A stretch of 64,000 nt of DNA from Rhizobium binae (GTDB lineage Bacteria > Pseudomonadota > Alphaproteobacteria > Rhizobiales > Rhizobiaceae), in assembly GCF_017357225.1 (NCBI RefSeq), contig NZ_CP071606.1, forward strand, positions 310,001 through 374,000, in the 5' to 3' direction. Below, one piece after another: positions 25,307 to 33,771 of the stretch (position 1 is the stretch's first letter; each line of letters starts with the position of its first letter). Both the position numbers and the translations under genes were made by a program. The notes beneath the pieces are model-generated. The model had not been told where the DNA came from, searched no databases, and worked only from the letters and a program-made list of their open reading frames with translations.

Positions 25307-25999
25307 TCAGCCGCGAATATAATTGGGGTATTGGGCTCGGATCACATCGATGATCGACAGCGTGCCGGACAGATGTTTTCTCAGCGCCGCCGCTGCTGCT
25401 TCAGGCTTTCCCGACGCGATGGCGTCGACGATTGCTTGGTGGTCGGCCAGCACCGTCTGCATTTTTCCCGGCATCGGCAGGTTGAGGCGCCGCAACCGGT
25501 CGAGATGCACGCTCTGGCGCCTGACATTGGCCCAAAGCTGCAATATGCCCGCCCTCTCGTAGAGCTTCCGGTGAAAATCGCGGTCAATCTCGTCGAAGAT
25601 GTCATAGGTTTCCGGAGACCGAACGGCATTCTGGCGCGCCAGAATCTCGCGCAGTTCCGCCGCCGTCTCGCCCGGCGACTCCTCGGTCAGCCGCCGCACC
25701 GCCTCAAGCTCGATCGATAGTCGCAGGAACTGCGCCTGCCGCGCATGGTCGGTGTCGATCTTGGCGACGACCGTTGCATATTGCGGATAGACTTCGACAA
25801 GTCCCTCTTCCTGAAGGCGCATCAAGGCATCGCGCACAGGCGTCTGGCTCACGCCGAATTCGAGCTGCAACGAGGCGCGCGACAAGACCGTCCCGGGCGC
25901 AAGTTCCACCGTCAAAATCCTTGCCCGCAATATCTCGTGGATCTGCAGCGCCACCTGTCGTGACCGATCCAACTGGCTTTCCCGAACCATTCCGCTCAT
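25307..25999 (-). CDS. GntR-family (FadR/FCD subgroup) repressor
   Basis: The 230-aa regulator has an N-terminal GntR winged helix (VALQIHEILRARILTVELAPGTVLSRASLQLEFGVSQTPVRDALMRLQEEGLVEVYPQ). A C-terminal all-helical FCD effector domain follows (EIDRDFHRKLYERAG, ADHQAIVDAIASGKPEAAAAALRKHL). These bind carboxylates, often sugar acids. It is divergent from the taurine-type ABC and dehydratase operon. A near-perfect palindrome in the 143-bp intergenic region is its likely operator. Confidence 0.9.
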   Translation of the reverse strand: MSGMVRESQLDRSRQVALQIHEILRARILTVELAPGTVLSRASLQLEFGVSQTPVRDALMRLQEEGLVEVYPQYATVVAKIDTDHARQAQFLRLSIELEAVRRLTEESPGETAAELREILARQNAVRSPETYDIFDEIDRDFHRKLYERAGILQLWANVRRQSVHLDRLRRLNLPMPGKMQTVLADHQAIVDAIASGKPEAAAAALRKHLSGTLSIIDVIRAQYPNYIRG

Positions 26000-26056
26000 G
26001 TCCCTGCCCTGTTTTTGCGCCGTGCAAATCGACTAAACCATATTTTTTGGGTTGAT

Positions 26057-26074
26057 GCACTGATGCATTAGTGC
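26057..26074 (+). promoter_or_regulatory. Palindrome between the GntR gene and the ABC operon
   Basis: GCACTGATGCATTAGTGC is an 18-bp palindrome broken at one base pair only. It lies 58 bp before the GntR start and 69 bp before the binding-protein start, a suitable site for control of both. It differs from the commonest FCD operator pattern, so the link is positional. Confidence 0.5.
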
Positions 26075-26142
26075 TTCAATGACGAAATCCGCCTCGGGAA
26101 AGGCGGCAGAGGGCTGACGCCCGCATCCTTTGGGAGGACCAG

Positions 26143-27147
26143 ATGCAAATTCTAAAACATTGTCTTGTGGCCGCGGCCGTGACGCTCGGCCTTGCCTCTG
26201 CCAGTCAAGCGCAGGAGAAGACCGCTATTTCGATTACCCGCCAGCCCGGCATTCTCTATCTCGCCAGCCATGTGATGGAGACGCAGAAGCTGATCGAAAA
26301 GCATGCAGCTGCCGAGGGTGTGGCCGATGTGACTGTCGAATGGCGCACCTTCAGCGGCGGCGGCGCTCAGACGGATGCCTTGCTCGCCGGAAACGTCGAC
26401 GTCGTCAACACCGGCACCGGCAACCTGCTTCTGCTCTGGGACCGCACGAGGGGAAAGGTGAAGGGGATCATCACCAGCTCCGCGCAGCCGGTGATCATGG
26501 TCAGCAATGATCCGCGCATCAAGTCGCTGAAGGACATCACGCCGTCCGACAAGATCGCCGTGCCGACAGTCGGCGTGTCGACCCAGGCCATCCTGCTGCA
26601 GATGGCGGCGGCGAAGATGTTTGGCGAGGACAAGGTCAAGACATTCGATTCCAACACCGTTCAGCTCGGACATCCGGACGCGGTTGCTGCGATCGCCAAC
26701 CCAAACCACGAGGTGAAGAACCATTTCTCGGCGCCGCCTTTCCAGTATATCGAGCTGAAGCAGCAGGGCGTGCATAGAGTGACCGATTCCAAGGAGATCT
26801 TGGGAGGTGCGCTGACCCAAGCGACCTTCTTCACCACCACGGCATTCGCCGACGCCAACCCGAAGATCGTCAAGGCGCTGCGCGAAGCAACGGAAGAAGC
26901 GGTCGCTTTCATCAAGAAAGATCCCAAGACAGCCCTCGAAGCCTACAAGACGGTGTCGGGCGACAAGACCAGCCTCGATGACCTGCTCGCCATGTTGAAA
27001 GAGCCGGGCATGGATGAATGGCGCACCGACCCGCAGGGTACGATGAAATTCGCGGAGCACCTGCACAAGATCGGTACGCTCAAGACCATGCCGAAGGCCT
27101 GGACCGACTATTACCTGCCCGATTCCGCCTATCTAAACGGTAACTGA
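26143..27147 (+). CDS. ABC substrate-binding protein (nitrate/sulfonate/taurine type)
   Basis: This 334-aa periplasmic protein has a signal peptide (MQILKHCLVAAAVTLGLASASQAQ). The body is of the SsuA/TauA/NMT1 type (ISITRQPGILYLASHVMETQKLIEK, GGGAQTDALLAGNVDVVNTGTGNLLLLWDRTRGKVKGI). Because the operon continues with a sugar-acid dehydratase, the ligand is more likely an organic or sugar acid than nitrate or taurine. The gene is followed by a strong hairpin. Confidence 0.88.
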   Translation: MQILKHCLVAAAVTLGLASASQAQEKTAISITRQPGILYLASHVMETQKLIEKHAAAEGVADVTVEWRTFSGGGAQTDALLAGNVDVVNTGTGNLLLLWDRTRGKVKGIITSSAQPVIMVSNDPRIKSLKDITPSDKIAVPTVGVSTQAILLQMAAAKMFGEDKVKTFDSNTVQLGHPDAVAAIANPNHEVKNHFSAPPFQYIELKQQGVHRVTDSKEILGGALTQATFFTTTAFADANPKIVKALREATEEAVAFIKKDPKTALEAYKTVSGDKTSLDDLLAMLKEPGMDEWRTDPQGTMKFAEHLHKIGTLKTMPKAWTDYYLPDSAYLNGN

Positions 27148-27156
27148 CGGCATTCA

Positions 27157-27185
27157 GGCAGCGGCGCCTTAATCCCGCCGCTGCC
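27157..27185 (+). terminator. Attenuator hairpin after the binding-protein gene
   Basis: GGCAGCGGCG (27157-27166) and CGCCGCTGCC (27176-27185) form a perfect 10-bp stem with a 9-nt loop, 10 bp after the stop. The following CCCTT is not a good U-tract, so partial termination or mRNA protection is likely. Confidence 0.65.
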
Positions 27186-27205
27186 CCCTTCAAGGAGTAA
27201 TTCCA

Positions 27206-28024
27206 ATGCTTCAGGCCATTGCCCGCACCGGCAACGAGACCGCGCCGGCGGCTGAGAGAGAGCCCCTCCTCAAGGTCGACAATGTGACGCTGCGCTATAA
27301 GACCCCGAATCTCTTGGTCACCGCCACCGAGGGCGTGAGTTTTTCCGTCCGCCAATCCGACAGGTTCGTGCTGCTCGGTCCATCCGGCTGCGGCAAGTCA
27401 ACGCTTCTCAAAGCCGTCGGTGGCTACATGACCCCGTCGGCAGGCTCGATCCACATCAACGGGCGTCAGGTGAAGTGTCCGGGGCCCGATCGCATGATGG
27501 TCTTCCAGGAGTTCGACCAGCTCATGCCCTGGAAAACTGTGCTTGAGAACGTCATGTTCCCGCTGCTGGTCGCCCGCAAGCTGCCGAAGGGTGAAGCGGA
27601 AATATTGGCGCGCGAATATATCGACAAGGTGAAGCTGACCCGCGCCGTCGACAGCTATCCCCACACGCTATCCGGCGGGATGAAGCAGCGCGTCGCCATC
27701 GCCCGCGGCATGGCGATGCAGCCGGATATCCTCCTAATGGACGAGCCTTTCGCAGCGCTCGATGCCCTCACCCGCCGGCAGATGCAGGACGAGCTGCTCC
27801 AACTTTGGGAAGACACCAAGTTCACCGTCATCTTCGTCACCCATTCGATTGCCGAAGCGATCAAGATCTCGAACCGGATCCTGCTCCTGTCGCCGCACCC
27901 CGGCAGGGTCAAGGCGGAAGTGGTTGAAGTCGACAAGGTCAGCCACGAAGACGGCAGCGCCGCAGCGCTCGAGCGCGACATTCATAACCTGCTGTTCTCC
28001 TCGGAACCCGGCCACAAGGAATAA
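27206..28024 (+). CDS. ABC transporter ATPase (TauB/SsuB type)
   Basis: The 272-aa ATPase has Walker A GPSGCGKST, MVFQEFDQLMPWKTV (Q-loop), LSGGMKQRVAIARGM, ILLMDEPFAALDALTR and FVTHSIAEA. The short length without a C-terminal regulatory domain is typical of this class. It starts 20 bp beyond the hairpin, with AAGGAG upstream of ATG 27206. Confidence 0.92.
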   Translation: MLQAIARTGNETAPAAEREPLLKVDNVTLRYKTPNLLVTATEGVSFSVRQSDRFVLLGPSGCGKSTLLKAVGGYMTPSAGSIHINGRQVKCPGPDRMMVFQEFDQLMPWKTVLENVMFPLLVARKLPKGEAEILAREYIDKVKLTRAVDSYPHTLSGGMKQRVAIARGMAMQPDILLMDEPFAALDALTRRQMQDELLQLWEDTKFTVIFVTHSIAEAIKISNRILLLSPHPGRVKAEVVEVDKVSHEDGSAAALERDIHNLLFSSEPGHKE

Positions 28025-28028
28025 AGCC

Positions 28029-28898
28029 ATGTTGTCCGCAAACATCATCCTTGCGCCCGATGTCGAGGTCGCCAAGCCCTACGACAACGTCAAGCCGGTC
28101 GAACAGAGGCTCAGTGCATTCGAAACGCTCTGGGGCATCGGCGCATTGCGTAAGGCATTGCTGATCGTCACGCTGGCGATCGTCTGGCAGGTCTACGCCT
28201 CCTACCTCGACAATCCTCTTCTCTTTCCGACGCTGAGCGACACGATCGTCACGCTGATCGACCGTTTCGCCGACGGCACGCTGCCGGCCCGCATCTGGAC
28301 GACGCTGCAGATCCTGTTCATGGGTTATGCGCTCGGCACGGTGCTTGCCGCATTGCTGACCGTGCTCGCCATCAACACGCGCATCGGCACGGATTTTCTC
28401 GAAACGATGACGGCGATGTTCAATCCGCTGCCGGCCATATCGCTTCTGCCGCTGGCGCTGATCTGGTTCGGCCTCGGCGCCTCCAGCCTGGTCTTCGTGC
28501 TCGTGCATTCGGTCCTTTGGGCGGTGGCGCTGAACACCCATTCCGGTTTCCTCGGCGTTTCGCGCACCTTGCGCATGGTCGGCGCCAATTACGGCCTGAC
28601 GGGGATTTCCTATGTGCTGCGAATCCTCGTGCCGGCCGCCTTCCCTTCCATTCTCACCGGGCTGAAGATCGGCTGGGCCTTTGCATGGCGCACGCTGATT
28701 GCCGCCGAGCTCGTCTTCGGCGTCTCATCGGGCCAGGGAGGCCTTGGCTGGTTCATATTCGAGAACCGCAACCTGCTCGATATTCCGGCAGTCTTCGCCG
28801 GCCTCTTGACCGTGATCATCATCGGCCTGATCGTCGAGAACCTGGTCTTCCAGACGATCGAGCGGCACACCATCCAGAAATGGGGAATGAAGGAATAG
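28029..28898 (+). CDS. ABC transporter permease (TauC/SsuC type)
   Basis: This 289-aa inner-membrane protein has about six helices (ALLIVTLAIVWQVYASYL, ILFMGYALGTVLAALLTVLAI, AVFAGLLTVIIIGLIVENLVF). Its cytoplasmic coupling loop contains LVPAAFPSILTGLKIGWAFAWRTLIAAEL, characteristic of this family. ATG 28029 lies 4 bp after the ATPase stop. The frame is open upstream, but that part overlaps the ATPase and is not coding. Confidence 0.9.
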   Translation: MLSANIILAPDVEVAKPYDNVKPVEQRLSAFETLWGIGALRKALLIVTLAIVWQVYASYLDNPLLFPTLSDTIVTLIDRFADGTLPARIWTTLQILFMGYALGTVLAALLTVLAINTRIGTDFLETMTAMFNPLPAISLLPLALIWFGLGASSLVFVLVHSVLWAVALNTHSGFLGVSRTLRMVGANYGLTGISYVLRILVPAAFPSILTGLKIGWAFAWRTLIAAELVFGVSSGQGGLGWFIFENRNLLDIPAVFAGLLTVIIIGLIVENLVFQTIERHTIQKWGMKE

Positions 28899-28936
28899 CC
28901 GCGAATGCGATTTTCCCATCCCGAGAAGGTATCCTC

Positions 28937-30673
28937 ATGACACACAGAAAAACGCCGGACATGCTGCGAAGCGCGCGATGGTTCGCGCCGGATGACCTGC
29001 GCAGCTTCGGCCACCGCTCGCGCATGATGCAGCTCGGCTATGCCGAGGAGGATTTTCGCGACAAGCCGATCATCGGCATCCTCAACACCTGGTCGGAGCT
29101 CAATACCTGCCACTCCCACTTCAAGGAGCGCGTGCAGGACGTGAAGCGCGGCGTCTCGCAGGCCGGCGGCTTCCCGGTTGAAATGCCGTCGCTGTCGGTC
29201 GACGAGAGTTTCACGAAGCCCACCTCCATGCTCTACCGCAACATGCTTGCGATGGAGACGGAGGAGACGATCCGTTCGCACCCGCTCGATGGCGTCGTGC
29301 TGATGGGTGGTTGCGACAAGACCACGCCGGGCCTCGTCATGGGGGCGATGTCGGCCGGCGTGCCGATGATCTACCTTCCCGCCGGGCCGATGCTGCGCGG
29401 CAACTATGCCGGCAAAATCCTCGGCTCCGGTTCTGACGCCTGGAAATATTGGGACGAGCGCCGCGCCGGCAACATCACCGATGCCGAGTGGCTCGGCGTT
29501 CAAGGCGGCATCGCCCGCTCGGCCGGCACCTGCATGACGATGGGCACCGCCAGCACCATGACGGCGATTGCCGATGCGATGGGGCTGACGCTGCCGGGCG
29601 CCTCGTCCATTCCTGCCGTCGATGCCAACCACCAGCGAATGTCGGCCGCCTGCGGCCGGCGCGCCGTCGAGATGGTCTGGGAGGATCTGACGCCCGACCG
29701 GATCGTCACGGAAGCGGCATGCCGCAATGCCGCTATCGTCGCCATGGCCACCGGCTGCTCCACCAACGCCGTCGTCCACCTGATCGCGATGGCCCGGCGC
29801 GCCGGCATCAACCTGACACTCGACGATCTCGACCTGCTGGGACGGGTGACGCCGCTCATCGCTAACGTCCGTCCCTCGGGGAAAGACTATCTGATGGAGG
29901 ATTTCTTCTATGCGGGCGGCCTGCGGGCGCTGATGAAACAGCTCGAGGACCGGCTGGACCTGACGGCCATGACCGTCACCGGAAAGACCATGGGGGAAAA
30001 CCTCATGGGCGCAGAAGTCTATAATGACGATGTCATCCGGCCGCTTTCGAACCCGGTCTATCACGAGGGATCACTCGCCGTCCTGCGCGGCAATCTCTGT
30101 CCTAACGGCGCCGTGATGAAGCCTGCGGCCTGCGATCCGAGATATCATGTGCATCAGGGGCCGGCGCTGGTCTTCGACAGCTATCCCGAGATGAAGAAGG
30201 CGATCGACGACGAAAATCTCGACGTCACGCCCGACCACGTCCTCGTGCTGCGCAATGCCGGGCCGCTCGGCGGTCCTGGTTTTCCGGAATGGGGCATGCT
30301 GCCGATCCCGAAGGCTTTGATCAAGCAGGGCCATCGCGACATGCTGCGCATTTCCGACGCCCGCATGTCCGGCACCTCCTACGGCGCCTGCATTCTTCAT
30401 GTGTCGCCGGAAAGCTATATCGGCGGCCCGCTTGCGCTGCTGAGAACCAGTGACATCGTGCGCCTTGATCTGCCCAACCGTCGGCTCGACATGCTGGTGG
30501 ACGAGGCCGAGCTCGTCCGGCGCCGCGATGCGTGGAATGCGCCGGAGCCGCATTTCCAACGTGGTTACGGCTGGATGTTTTCTCGCCATGTGACGCAGGC
30601 CGACCAGGGCTGCGACTTCGATTTTCTAGAAACAAGCTTCGGCAGAGCCGCCGGCGAGCCGGATATCTATTGA
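28937..30673 (+). CDS. Sugar-acid dehydratase of the IlvD/EDD family, L-arabinonate dehydratase type
   Basis: The 578-aa product has the three cluster cysteines of the family, Cys58 (NTWSELNTCHSH), Cys126 (GGCDKTTPG) and Cys199 (ARSAGTCMTMG). These are one residue off the numbering I recall for the structurally studied R. leguminosarum L-arabinonate dehydratase (59/127/200). Lys128 would be the carbamylated Mg ligand. The C-terminal GTSYGACILHVSPE is also typical. It removes water from an aldonic acid to give a 2-keto-3-deoxy acid. The exact sugar acid is not decided by sequence alone. The start at 28937 lies downstream of GAAGG. Confidence 0.87.
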   Translation: MTHRKTPDMLRSARWFAPDDLRSFGHRSRMMQLGYAEEDFRDKPIIGILNTWSELNTCHSHFKERVQDVKRGVSQAGGFPVEMPSLSVDESFTKPTSMLYRNMLAMETEETIRSHPLDGVVLMGGCDKTTPGLVMGAMSAGVPMIYLPAGPMLRGNYAGKILGSGSDAWKYWDERRAGNITDAEWLGVQGGIARSAGTCMTMGTASTMTAIADAMGLTLPGASSIPAVDANHQRMSAACGRRAVEMVWEDLTPDRIVTEAACRNAAIVAMATGCSTNAVVHLIAMARRAGINLTLDDLDLLGRVTPLIANVRPSGKDYLMEDFFYAGGLRALMKQLEDRLDLTAMTVTGKTMGENLMGAEVYNDDVIRPLSNPVYHEGSLAVLRGNLCPNGAVMKPAACDPRYHVHQGPALVFDSYPEMKKAIDDENLDVTPDHVLVLRNAGPLGGPGFPEWGMLPIPKALIKQGHRDMLRISDARMSGTSYGACILHVSPESYIGGPLALLRTSDIVRLDLPNRRLDMLVDEAELVRRRDAWNAPEPHFQRGYGWMFSRHVTQADQGCDFDFLETSFGRAAGEPDIY

Positions 30674-30685
30674 GGAGGGATGGGA

Positions 30686-31411
30686 ATGACCGACTACGCA
30701 CTGAGCGAGGCGACACGCGCGAAATTCAAGAAGATCTCGACGGCATCGATCGCCACAGCCCTCTTCAAGCGCGGCCTTCGAAACCAGTTCATCCAGGGGG
30801 TCGTGCCGGTGGCGCCCAAAGCCGAGACGATGGTCGGGCAGGCATTCACGCTGCGCTATATTCCCGCCCGTGAAGATCGCAATCCGATCACCGTCTTTCA
30901 AAACCCAAATCATCCGCAAAGAGTCGCGATGGAGACGTGCCCTCCGGGGCAGGTGCTGGTGATGGACGCGCGCAAGGACGCAAGGGCTGCGACGGCGGGC
31001 TCCATCCTGATCACGCGGCTGGCGCTCCGCGGCGCGGCAGGCGTCGTCTCCGACGGCGGTTTTCGCGATGCCGAAGGGATCGGGGCGCTTGATATGCCGG
31101 CCTATTACGCCAAGCCGTCGGCGCCAACCAATCTCACCTTGCACGAAGCGCTCGATATCAATGTGCCGATTTCCTGCGGCGATGTCGCTGTGTTTCCCGG
31201 TGACGTCCTGGTCGGCGACCGCGATGGCGTCATGGTCATCCCCGCCCATCTGGCCGATGAACTCGCGGATGAATGCACGAATATGGAAAGCTACGAGGAC
31301 TTCGTGCTCGAGCAGGTCAAGGCCGGCGAAACGATCATCGGCCTCTATCCTTGCACCAAGGACGAACACCAGCAGAAATTCCAGGCCTGGCGAAAAGAAA
31401 ACGGCCGCTGA
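30686..31411 (+). CDS. RraA-like / HMG-aldolase-fold protein
   Basis: This 241-aa protein has the RraA/4-hydroxy-4-methyl-2-oxoglutarate aldolase fold: ISTASIATALFKRG, GQAFTLRYIP, GAAGVVSDGGFRDAEGI and PGDVLVGDRDGVMVIP, with the metal-site region at DGGFRD. I choose the ATG at 30686 because the GGAGGG at 30674-30679 touches the earlier ATG at 30680. It directly follows the dehydratase. Here it probably acts on the 2-keto-3-deoxy product, as an aldolase or hydratase, rather than on RNase E; this is inferred from context. Confidence 0.83.
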   Translation: MTDYALSEATRAKFKKISTASIATALFKRGLRNQFIQGVVPVAPKAETMVGQAFTLRYIPAREDRNPITVFQNPNHPQRVAMETCPPGQVLVMDARKDARAATAGSILITRLALRGAAGVVSDGGFRDAEGIGALDMPAYYAKPSAPTNLTLHEALDINVPISCGDVAVFPGDVLVGDRDGVMVIPAHLADELADECTNMESYEDFVLEQVKAGETIIGLYPCTKDEHQQKFQAWRKENGR

Positions 31412-31420
31412 ATTTGCAGG

Positions 31421-31445
31421 ACGGGGCCGCGCCAACCGGCCCCGT
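31421..31445. terminator. Bidirectional terminator hairpin between convergent genes
   Basis: ACGGGGCCG (31421-31429) and CGGCCCCGT (31437-31445) pair perfectly with a 7-nt loop. The hairpin lies between the ends of the RraA-like gene (plus) and the response regulator (minus). A short T-rich run follows on the plus side (CTATTTT). Confidence 0.65.
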
Positions 31446-31451
31446 GTTCGA

Positions 31452-32174
31452 CTATTTTCCGTCAAGCCACTCCTGCAGCTCGGCTTCGGCCCGTTCCAGC
31501 GCACTGTAATTCAGCAGTTTGCGCAAAAATGCGATTGTCACGGCGCGGGCGCGCAGGTTGAAGCGGCCATCTTCGTGGTCGTCGCCGGCGGTCTGATAGA
31601 CATCGAGCTTGTCATAGAGTTGCTGCAGCCGGTTCTGCACGCTGCGTGGCGACAGGCCGCGGCGTTTGGCGATCGCACGGTCGGTGAGGCCGAGCGCGAT
31701 ATCGACGAGGATCTCATATTCGGAATCGGTGAATCCGTTCGTCTGGCCGAGGCTCTTCTGCTGCAGGCCCCGTACCTCGCGATCGATGACGCACTGGCTC
31801 TCGATGAAGATCGAACGCAACGCCAGCTTCAGCCGCTCGTCGGAAGCGGATTTCAGCACATAGCCATAGGCGGCGCCGTCCGGCACGATGCGCGAGACGC
31901 CGCGCACATAGGCTTCATCAGAATAATTCGACCAGAACAGGATGCGTGTCTCCGGCCGCTCTTTCCAGATCGTGCGCGCCGCTTCTATGCCGTTTCTATT
32001 GGCCATTTGCAGATCCATGACGATATGCGCCGACTTGTGGTCGCGGGCGAGCTTTTCGCCAGCGGTTCCATTCTCGGCCTCGATCACCGTGTCGCATTCC
32101 GGCAGGGCCGAATTGACGGCCTCGTGCAGGTAGGACCGGTGCAACGGGTCGTCCTCGACGATCAGAACCTTCAT
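31452..32174 (-). CDS. NarL/LuxR-type response regulator for a sugar-transport operon
   Basis: The 240-aa regulator has a receiver with EDD (residues 7-9), phospho-Asp in VMDLQMANRNGIEA and Lys in YGYVLKSASDE. A LuxR-type DNA-binding domain follows (FTDSEYEILVDIALGLTDRAIAKRRGLSPRSVQNRLQQLYDKLDV). A C-terminal extension of about 50 residues is unusual for NarL proteins. It lies 13 bp after its histidine kinase, and both are divergent from a ribose-type ABC operon, their probable target. Confidence 0.88.
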   Translation of the reverse strand: MKVLIVEDDPLHRSYLHEAVNSALPECDTVIEAENGTAGEKLARDHKSAHIVMDLQMANRNGIEAARTIWKERPETRILFWSNYSDEAYVRGVSRIVPDGAAYGYVLKSASDERLKLALRSIFIESQCVIDREVRGLQQKSLGQTNGFTDSEYEILVDIALGLTDRAIAKRRGLSPRSVQNRLQQLYDKLDVYQTAGDDHEDGRFNLRARAVTIAFLRKLLNYSALERAEAELQEWLDGK

Positions 32175-32187
32175 TTCGTCTTGCTCC

Positions 32188-33495
32188 TCAGTTTGGTTCG
32201 CCCGCCGGGCCGTTCGGCATCATGCTCGAACTCTTTAATTTGGAACAGGATTCAGATTTTAGGCCGACCGTGCCTAGATCACCCTGTTCCAGCGGCAGCA
32301 CGACGCGGACCGCGGTTCCGCGGTTGTTATGGCCGGGTCCCGTCGTGAAGCGCGCCGAGATCAGCCGCGCGCGGGTCTTCATGTTGTCGATGCCGCCGCC
32401 GATACGCCCCCGGACCTTGGATAGCCCCGTCCCATCGTCGGAAATTTCGATCGATAGCTGTTCCGTGTCGGCATCGAGCCGCACCATGATTGCCAGGGGC
32501 GCGGCATGGCGCACGGCATTGTTGATCGCCTCTTGGGCGATCCGGAACAAGGCGACGCTGACGGTCGGTTCCAGCTGCTCCAGCGCGCCATTCGTTTCAT
32601 CGACCAGGCCCCATTCGATCGTCGATCCGGCATCGCGCGTCGATCGGTCGAGATGATGCTCGATTGCCTGGGCGAGGCCGAAGAGCTGGAGAACGGATGG
32701 TTTTGCCTGCTCGATGATCTGCCGCAGGTCCTGCATGCAATGCTGCAGGGATCGTGAAACGGGCTCCAGCGCCTCGGCCGTCACCTCGCCGTTGCGCGAC
32801 AGCCGATCGATCCGGCGCGCCAGCCGCGTCAGGTCGGCAAGCGTCTGGTCGTGAAGGTCCATGCCGATCCGCTGACGCTCCTGCTCCAGGGCTTCCGTCA
32901 GCTTCAGGGCGCCTTGTCGCAATCCCTCCTCCCGGGCACGGGCCTCCGCCTCCACGATCGCCGAGCGTTGCGCCTGCTCGGCCGCCTGCAGCGCGAAGAA
33001 ATAGGGCGTCAGGAGGTCGGCGATAGTGCGGGCGCGCTCGATATCCTCCATCGTATAGACGCCCGCCTTGTGAGACGAACAGGACAGCGCTGCGATGATC
33101 GTGCCCTGCACCTTCATCGGGACATGCAGGCGGCTTCTCAGCGACTGTTCGACGATCGGCCGCTTGAACGCACCCTCGAAATGGAAACGCGAATCCGTCA
33201 TGGCATCGTCGGTAAGCAGAAAGTCGACCTCGCCCCACAACAGTGAACGAATGGGGCTGTTGACCACCGGCGCGCCGGCGATCTCGCCCCAGGCGGTCTC
33301 GATGCCGGTCTCATAGGCCGTGTGGTAGTTGCCGCCTTCAAGCAGCACGCAGACGTCGAGATGGTCGTGCGGGATGATATGGGCGACCTCGGCCGCGACC
33401 GAGCGGATCGCCGAGCGGAAATCGAGCTGACCGGCAAGCAGCCGGGAAATGCCGAGATAGTGGTCGAACAGGGCTGCGGGTGCTGGTTGCAGCAT
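32188..33495 (-). CDS. GAF-domain sensor histidine kinase (HisKA_3, NarX/DesK class)
   Basis: The 435-aa cytoplasmic kinase has an N-terminal GAF domain (about 20-175, IIPHDHLDVCVLL, LHVPMKVQGTIIAALSCSS) and a coiled-coil linker. The HisKA_3 phosphoacceptor follows (ERQRIGMDLHDQTLADLTRLARRI), then an HATPase domain (RIAQEAINNAVRHA, ISDDGTGL, GGGIDNMKTRARLI, GTAVRVVLPL). There are no membrane segments, so it senses an internal ligand or redox state. It pairs with the adjacent regulator. Confidence 0.9.
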   Translation of the reverse strand: MLQPAPAALFDHYLGISRLLAGQLDFRSAIRSVAAEVAHIIPHDHLDVCVLLEGGNYHTAYETGIETAWGEIAGAPVVNSPIRSLLWGEVDFLLTDDAMTDSRFHFEGAFKRPIVEQSLRSRLHVPMKVQGTIIAALSCSSHKAGVYTMEDIERARTIADLLTPYFFALQAAEQAQRSAIVEAEARAREEGLRQGALKLTEALEQERQRIGMDLHDQTLADLTRLARRIDRLSRNGEVTAEALEPVSRSLQHCMQDLRQIIEQAKPSVLQLFGLAQAIEHHLDRSTRDAGSTIEWGLVDETNGALEQLEPTVSVALFRIAQEAINNAVRHAAPLAIMVRLDADTEQLSIEISDDGTGLSKVRGRIGGGIDNMKTRARLISARFTTGPGHNNRGTAVRVVLPLEQGDLGTVGLKSESCSKLKSSSMMPNGPAGEPN

Positions 33496-33575
33496 TGTCA
33501 GTTCCTCCCCGTCACGACAGGCTCCTCATCCTGTCGGGATCGTTTCCCAGTAAGCGCTGCAGAAACGCCGCCGTC

Positions 33576-33612
33576 TTGCGTAAACCCGCAGCTTGTTGCG
33601 CAAAACCCGCAA
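33576..33612 (+). promoter_or_regulatory. Candidate response-regulator sites before the ribose-type ABC operon
   Basis: TTGCGTAAACCCGCA (33576-33590) and TTGCGCAAAACCCGCAA (33596-33612) are near-repeats about 20 bp apart. The second has perfect TTGCG/CGCAA arms. They lie in the intergenic region between the kinase gene and the binding-protein gene, where the two-component system would act. Confidence 0.4.
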
Positions 33613-33771
33613 ACGACTTGCCGCCTTGCCACTGTACAGGCCTGTCGATCTCCCCCATCCTGCCCTTACTGAGAGGAGGAAGCTCAGTGCAAGAACAATT
33701 TTCACTCGGACCCCTTGGGCCCATGGGAGTGAAGCGATCGGCCGACCGGTGCGATCATGAGGGAGGAAGAC

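Noticed and set aside
28610..30064. A 484-codon open frame antisense to the dehydratase gene
   Set aside because: It is an Arg/His/Asp-rich shadow translation with no domain, opposite a clearly coding gene.
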